DNA of 64,000 bases. It comes from Ascarosepion bandense (Eukaryota > Mollusca > Cephalopoda > Sepiida > Sepiidae). The notes under the pieces are model-generated. The model made no database searches and was not told the origin of the DNA. It was given only the letters and a program-made list of their open reading frames with translations. The translations under genes were made by a program, and so were the position numbers. Of this stretch, positions 57,673 to 64,000 are shown one piece after another. The stretch lies in NCBI GenBank assembly GCA_037127315.1, contig JBBBDQ010001027.1, positions 427,001 through 491,000 of the forward strand. The letters run 5' to 3'. Position 1 is the stretch's first letter, and each line of letters opens with the position of its first letter.

Positions 57673-59774
57673 GTAAGCCTTTTCCATGTTCAGGTTCTCA
57701 ACATCATTTTAAATTTAATTTTTTTTTTTAACTCCTTTTAAATAGGAGATAATTTTTACACTAGTTATAACAGAATCTGAATTTATTAGATAAAACATTT
57801 TCAATTAATATTAATTTAATCTTTCTCCCATTTTAATTTCAGTCATTTTTTTTATCACAACTTCAAGATTATTTTACAGCTATTGATCTATTTTAAGGAT
57901 GTGTATAAAATTAAAAATATTATGGCAGACTCTTTATTGTATTGACAGTCACCAGCACACCAACGACTATCAAACATAGTCTGCCAACAAACTTACATTG
58001 TATTGTCTCCCAGTTTTCTACACAAGCCAACTCAACAATTGTCATCTGCTCAATCAAAACAAACCTTTGTTTCATCTTGGCTATTCCTGCTACTCATCGA
58101 GTACCAAATGCTATTATTCTTAACTACAAACCGGTGTTTGTGTGCATATGTTTCTTGTTTAAACTCCAAAATTTGAAATATCTAGACCCTTAAAACCATA
58201 TATATTCTGATTCAGTATGTCCCAAGAAAGTTTTTCAAAATAATTTCTCTACTCTTTAAATGTCAAGATATTTGTAAATTAAGACATACTTAATTGGCAT
58301 GAAAAACATAGCATAAAGAACACTAATATTTTAGCATTTCCACTTTTTACCATTCAATTATTCTTTTTTATTAGTGGTAGTTAATTTAATAAAAGAATTG
58401 CAGAATATTCCATACTATTTATTTCAAGGTTGATCTTTTTTATGATTCTTGATAAATAATATTAATTATTAGTAAATAATTTATTAATAAATCATTTATT
58501 TTATACAAAAACACAAATGCAAAAATCTTTTAAAAAGTTTCTATTTACATAAACACTATAATTCAATTATTTTTTAAATAAACAGTGGCAAAAATAATAA
58601 ATGAAAAGAATACATGGGCAGTCATTTTATTTAATAAAAGGCTTATTTTTTTTAAAGTTTCAAATATTTTTCAGTGAAACCCAATAAGCTTGATTTTCTT
58701 AAAGAACACAAATTTCCAATTTTTATCCATTACAGCAATATTAAGTGTAAAAAAATTATTTTATTAAAATTTAAAAGAAAAATGGTAATTATTTGTTCAC
58801 TTGAATCCAGAATTAGTAAAAGGAGTGTAAAATTGTTGTCATTAAATTAAGAAACAAAATGATATGAAATATTTAGTTTATACTGCAGTACTTGTAGTAG
58901 TAACCTATATTTCTGTGTTACATTCTATTAAAAATGTTTCTAAAGTTTTTGTAGAAATTTCTTTTCAATATTTTAATTGATCTGTCAGTTAAAAAGAAGT
59001 TAAAAATACATAAGGTAGATAAATGTGATGTAAATTTAAAAAAGAATTTGGCACAACAAAATCTTTGAAATTGGCATTTTTAAGAGCATGATCTGTTGAG
59101 AAACATTAAAATTTTGGTGGCATCCAGAGCCTGATTATGACCTTTTGGGTTCCTTAAGCTAATAAAATAACCCACCCCACCCCCATCACTCAGATGGAGC
59201 CACCCTTTAACTTTCCTGCACACATTTTGAATATCTTTTTATTTGTGATATATTTAAATGATATTTTCATAGCTTGAAGTAAACTTATTACAAATTCTTT
59301 AAATAAACTAGAATAGCTATATTTTGTTTGTCAATAAAAATATTCTTTCAGAAATACTATTATTTTAGTATTTATTCTAAATCAAATTAAATGTTTCAAC
59401 ACAACCTTAGTAAAAAAAAAACATTTTTTATGACCAGCATTATAACAATAAAACAATCAAAATAAATATTTGTCATGTTGATATCATTTCAGTTGATAAA
59501 ACTATTGAGTTGCCCATAAGGTTCATGACAATTTTTAAGGGAAATTAAAGCACGAAACAAAATTATGCCATTAAATATTTATTCAACTAAATATGAATCA
59601 TTTTGTAGCAAAATCTTCCTCTATTTTTCCTTCAACTTAAAAATTCTGTTTTCCAACATTTCTGCACTAACTTGTCACACCTGCCTTGAATATTATTTAC
59701 TCGGGATGTGTTACAGCGACATTTAAATAGCTATCTTTTGATTGTCAATAAAAAATATTCTTTAAGGACTTGGG
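57673..59774. other. Start of EXOC3 intron 6, no further exon confirmed
   Basis: AT-rich. One frame behind a good acceptor (after TTTAATTTCAG, 57,843) is discussed as a finding. No SINE or LINE boundary recognised until the MITE at 59,775. Confidence 0.5.
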
Positions 59775-60550
59775 CGGACCTGAAGGAGACTACCACCAAC
59801 ATTAAATTTATTGTTTTTCATTTTTTTAAACTTTTTCCAGTGCAATCTTATCATTTACACCCTATACTTTCTGATTGACAAAAAAAAAATTGGAAAAATT
59901 TCAATATTTAAACAATTTTAGCGGGTGGGGCTCAGTTTTTCATACAACGTTATAGTAAATTGATCCTCCATTTTGGAACCACTTGCCAGTACAACATTAA
60001 CAACACCTGTAAAATTGTTGATTATCAATTTTTTTTTTTGACTTTTTTCAGTGCAATCTTATCAATTAAACCCTAAACTTTCCGATTGACAAAAACAATT
60101 TTAGGGTGGACTTATTTTTTCCTACAATCTAATAGTAAATCGATCCTGTGCAATTAACTTTATTTGCTTGCGCATATTCAACAACTGAATCCTTTGTGAA
60201 ATTTTTGAATAAAGCCATTCTTGGAGTTTCCGATGAAGATGTCCTTGTAAGACTAAAAACTGAAGAAAACTTGAAAAAGGCAAAAACAAGAGCAATAACT
60301 CATCCCCAAAAAACCAAAACAAAGCAACCTCAATGTGAGTGGTTCCAAAATAGAGGATCGATTTACTATAATGTTGCATGAGAAACTGAGCCCCACTAAA
60401 AATTGTTTAAATATTGAAATTTTTTCAAATCTTTTTTATAATTGGAAACTTTATGTAATAACCGATGAGACTGTGCTGAAAAAAGTAAAAAAAAAAAAAA
60501 GATGAAAAACAACAAATTTAAAGGTGGTGGTAGTCTCCTTCAGGTCCGCC
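59775..60550. mobile_element. Long-TIR MITE, copy 3
   Basis: Ends GGCGGACCTGAAGGAGACTA on both strands (perfect 20-bp TIR), flanked by AGGACTTG (59,767-59,774) and AGGAATTG (60,551-60,558), 7 of 8 matching. Contains the same central block as copy 1 (GCGCATATTCAACAACTGAA) and subterminal duplications like copy 2. EXOC3 intron 6. Confidence 0.85.
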
Positions 60551-60959
60551 AGGAATTGCACTATTTTTCTATTTATTGCAAACAAAATTAGCACGGATTT
60601 CAACATGACCGTAGTAAAAAGAAAAAAACAGATTTTTATAATGAATATTATAAAATCAAAATAAAGTGATATCATCTCTGTTTGTGAAATTATTCAGAAT
60701 TTTATAATATTTAGAAAATTAAAATCATTGCTTTTAAAAAAGCTTGGAGTGGGTGTGGTGGCTTGGTCTGCAGCCTATACTAGCCTAAAGGATCCTGACC
60801 CTGACAGCAGCCCTGATTAATGGTGTTGATATAATCCACAAATAGCCCTTCTGTAGGGTGTTCCATTAAGACAGATCAAAGTTAGATGTAAATAAAAACA
60901 ATGTTATTGGTGAAATTTTATTGATTTCACTGTTGGATCTTGTTATTTGAGTCATGGCA

Positions 60960-61305
60960 ATTATGTGTGAAAAATAATATTCCCCAAATGTTTGTCTAGG
61001 CTTCAGCAGCACATCTTCACTTGAAGGTCAAAATTTTTGATGATGTCTCTGCATAGTTGCTCCACAATCTCACCAATATGTCTTATTATCTCATTCTTAA
61101 GCTGTTGAATGTTGGCTTGTTGGCATAGACCTTACTTTTGAGATGACCCAAAAGGAAGAAATCTAAAAGTGTCAAGTTGAATAAGATCCAATTGACATCA
61201 CTGTTTCAAGAGATGATGCAACCTGCAAACTTCTCTTGTTTGAACGTTCATTTTTTTGATAGGCTTCAATAACTTTAACACGTTGTTCAATTGTTAATCT
61301 TTCCA
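60960..61305 (-). pseudogene. Transposase fragments (mariner/DUF4817-type)
   Basis: On the minus strand from 61,303: MERLTIEQRVKVIEAYQKNE, the HTH start common in these transposases, followed in other frames by a C-terminal-like 'GHLKSKVYANKPT' (~61,150). The middle catalytic part is missing and stops are frequent. Confidence 0.6.
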
Positions 61306-61517
61306 TGGTTGAGATTGCCAAAGACTGAAGTTGTTAAATCTGAAAAAAAATTGAAAAAAATCATTAGATGCTTAAACTTAATTCACATTTAAAATCAGTC
61401 CAAGTTACTGAAACAACCTATAGTAATTAATAAAGTATTTACAAGGTGAAGTATTTTCATTATTCTATATTTTACAATGATAATGAAACTACTTCATTTC
61501 AAAACTTGGAAAAACTA

Positions 61518-61735
61518 TCAGTCAGTCAAGTGCCATACACAATACATGCTGGGGCGATCATGTCTTTTTCTATTCATAACTAACTAGGCAGAAAATTTTC
61601 CCAAAGTAGGTTGTCTTTTCTGTGGTAGACTGGTTGCCAACCAAGGCTACAGAACCCAGTCTGTCCTGCTATTTAATGCCTAACTGTGGAAGAAGAGATG
61701 AATCAATATCTTTCCTGAGGGTATTTGCACATAAG
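61518..61735 (-). mobile_element. SINE, minus orientation
   Basis: Complement of the SINE body: CAGTCAAGTGCCATACACAA, GGCGATCATGTC, GACTGGTTGCCAACCAAGGC, CCTGAGGGTATTTGCACATA. The head is lost. Confidence 0.75.
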
Positions 61736-61809
61736 TAAATATGTATCCAACTGGAAGAGAAAAACTATACAAATGTCTGTTTATAATTCCAAGATGAAGT
61801 ATTGTAATT

Positions 61810-62075
61810 ATTTACACTATTTACATTGTCCGAACTGGCTACAACAGAGGTGAACAAAAACTTGAACTGTTGAGTTAAAAGGGAGATAGTTGATACTGAG
61901 GTATCTAGAAGTAGCATGACATGTAGAACTAGAACAATCTACCCTGGCAGACGAAATAAACGTTTTGGTTTGAAATTTCAAACAACTGAAGGCCAGAGTG
62001 TACAATGGTCAAAACATTGTGAATATGGCAACAAAGATGAGGAAAACAATCCATACAATGTAAATAAATGTGAAG
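61810..62075. repeat. Dispersed repeat related to 56.2 kb
   Basis: Bounded by ACACTATTTACATTGTCCGA and, at the other end, CATACAATGTAAATAAATGT, an imperfect inverted pair. Internal GGCAACAAAGATGAGG matches 56,310-56,325. Confidence 0.5.
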
Positions 62076-62314
62076 TGATCTAAAATCTGGAAAAATTGAA
62101 TAAAAACTCCCCAATAAACTAATTTGGGTGTCCAATCATCTGAGACTGAAATAAAATCTGATTTCAGTGTTAAAAAATAAATTCAAAAAGACCAAAGGCA
62201 ACAAATTTCCTGAAAGGCCAAAGAAATTCTTAAGTTAAATGTTGCACACAGTAAAAATTGAAGACAGTAATCTAAAAATATATCCAATTAGGTAATTTCA
62301 TCCAGTGTATATAA

Positions 62315-62370
<56 letters not shown>

Positions 62371-63454
62371 AGGCAATCTGTGAGACTGTGTGTGACTGTT
62401 CTCTATGCACACCTACATTTTTTAAGCTACACAATTCAAACTTTCTAGGGACACATATCTATAGGGAAGCCAGGTCGACATATACTTTTTGAGTTTAAGT
62501 TCAGCAATTTTCCATTTCGCACTTTGGCCAATGGAGCCAATTGTTTAGATTTGCTCTGTAAACATCTAAGATGATTGCTAAATTATGTCACAGAAAAACA
62601 TTACATGTGTCAAACGCGACTAAAATATTTTTTTATTAAAAAAATAAAATGGGGCCTTTATATTTCATTTTTATTCTGATGTTTTAAAAATTCATTTGGT
62701 CAACAAAAAAATGTGAATATTTTTTCCTGTAATTTTGAAACAAAAGAAATATTTTTAAAAAAAGTGTTTTTTCAAACAAAAACAAAATAGAGCATAATGG
62801 TTTTTATATTTTTTATTTCAGTAAAACAATTTTTATTTTTATGTCAGATTCATTTAGTCAATAAAAAAATGTAAATATTTTCCCCCATAATTTTGAAAGA
62901 AAAACAAACACAATGTTGTTTACAATGTCACACAAAACATCAAATCACGTTTACACAAAACAAAAGAAAATAGATTTTTTTAATGGAATTTTTGAACAAT
63001 TTTGAAACAACAATTTTTTATGTAATTATTTTTTTAAATACCTGAGTTTTAAAGGAATTTATCCATTTAATATTATAAACATTATTGCATCATGAGATTT
63101 GATTGCTAAACTGTGTTCAGTTTGACTATCTACATTTAAAACAGGTAAACTTCTATCTTATTTATTGCTAATTCCACTTCCTGCAAATGTTTTCTATTCA
63201 TTTCCAGATCAAAGAAACCCCACCCACCATAGGTGACAAAAGTATGACTGGCACTAAAACTACATTTTATACTCCATTTGAATACTACAGCAACATGCAT
63301 TCAATACCTTCTTAATGCTGAAAATGGTTACTAACAGTCTCAGCTCTCTTTTCCAACTTTCAATAAATGATTTCCATTTACTCCTCCCATTGGCATCGCC
63401 TCCTACTACTAAAATGTTCTGAGTTGCACGGGTAACACTAGGCTATGATGCTAG
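62315..63454 (+). mobile_element. Non-autonomous Helitron, family 2, second copy
   Basis: A^TC then (TA)n to about 62,370, AAGGCAATCTGTGAGACTGT, homology to 46,260-47,150, 3' hairpin GTTGC-ACGG-GTAAC and CTAG^T at 63,451-63,454. About 350 bp near 63,040-63,400 have no counterpart in the first copy. EXOC3 intron 6. Confidence 0.8.
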
Positions 63455-63839
63455 TAAACAATAAAGCCAATACATAAGAAGATGATTGCTATAAGCATTT
63501 ATTGACCTATAGTCAGAATATGTAGAACCCATAATAGTATGAGACATCAGCAATGGTCTTCTAAAGTCACTTCTTAACCATTACTTAAAAATGAAGCACC
63601 TGCAATTCCATTTACATTTAAAAAGTTTGGGATAGTTTAACTATTTTATTTATTTATTTATTTTATTTTTTTACACGTGTGGTGCTAGCGTAAAGTTAAA
63701 AGAACAAATGGAAATAAGGCTCATTAGTGAGTCTTAATAATTCCAGAAATAAATGGCATGTTTTTATTGGAATATCACCAGTTCAAGGAACCTGTTGGAA
63801 ATTTTAGTGAAGTTACTTATGGTAGTGAAAAAAGTTAGG

Positions 63840-64000
63840 TTGATAGAAAGGTTTTCCAGCATTTTTTTTGTCAGGATATTTGAGATGAGGAATTATCATT
63901 GTATATGCTTTGTCATTCGGATCAGCATCTTCATCTTGGTTGTTATGCTCACAACGTTTCAGTCATTATACTCTCCAGACTTCTTCAGATATCTGTCTTT
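63840..64000. repeat. Dispersed repeat, cut by the window edge
   Basis: CTTCATCTTGGTTGTTATGC then ACAACGTTTCAGTCATTATA and CTTCTTCAGATATCTGTC, a pattern echoed at 54.0 and 56.2 kb. Right end not visible. Confidence 0.4.

Overview
The window is AT-rich, intron-dominated animal genomic DNA, most likely from a coleoid cephalopod and probably an octopus. This rests on dispersed tRNA-derived SINE-like repeats, the mix of Ty3/gypsy, jockey-type, Penelope-like, Helitron, hAT-like and Tc1 debris, and a bilaterian EXOC3 (Sec6) gene with long repeat-filled introns. The species call is inference. No prokaryotic features are present and most open frames in the window are chance.

Only two host genes can be supported. 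At the left edge (minus strand, 53-264) is one exon coding a SAND domain of the GMEB type; the rest of that gene lies off the left edge, and its 5' end may lie to the right, possibly at a CpG-containing region with palindromic CRE sites near 10.75 kb. At the right (plus strand, 47,890-57,672) are six consecutive exons encoding the first 184 residues of EXOC3, a vesicle-tethering exocyst subunit; the gene continues beyond 64,000.

The middle 35 kb is a transposon graveyard with one young element. 4-8 kb: Penelope-like remnants, including a minus-strand RT with its own 3' tail repeated head-to-head. 13.65-18.88 kb: a broken Ty3/gypsy element with 5-bp target duplication, inserted inside a jockey-type LINE, carrying a 20-bp minisatellite in its LTRs and a 48-bp tandem array at the primer-binding position. 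20.2-24.9 kb: a 41-unit, 53-bp satellite with AAB higher-order structure, bracketed by two inverted Helitrons of one family. 25-29 kb: a gypsy RT fragment and a ~630-bp inverted repeat pair. 29.63-35.40 kb: a CsRn1-like Ty3/gypsy element with two 798-bp LTRs that differ at one position by eye, yet with several coding lesions. 38.6-41.8 kb: an inverted-repeat MITE, a gypsy integrase fragment and a jockey-type RT. 44-45 kb: a compact TATA/GC-box promoter of unknown ownership. From 46 kb on, EXOC3 and its introns carry Helitrons, three copies of a long-TIR MITE with 8-bp target duplications, SINEs and a Tc1 relic 31 bp past a splice donor.

I found no convincing new multi-gene system. The most unusual structures are the 48-bp leader array of the older gypsy element, the Helitron-bracketed satellite, the young-LTR/broken-ORF gypsy element, the long-TIR MITE family and an EXOC3 tandem splice donor.
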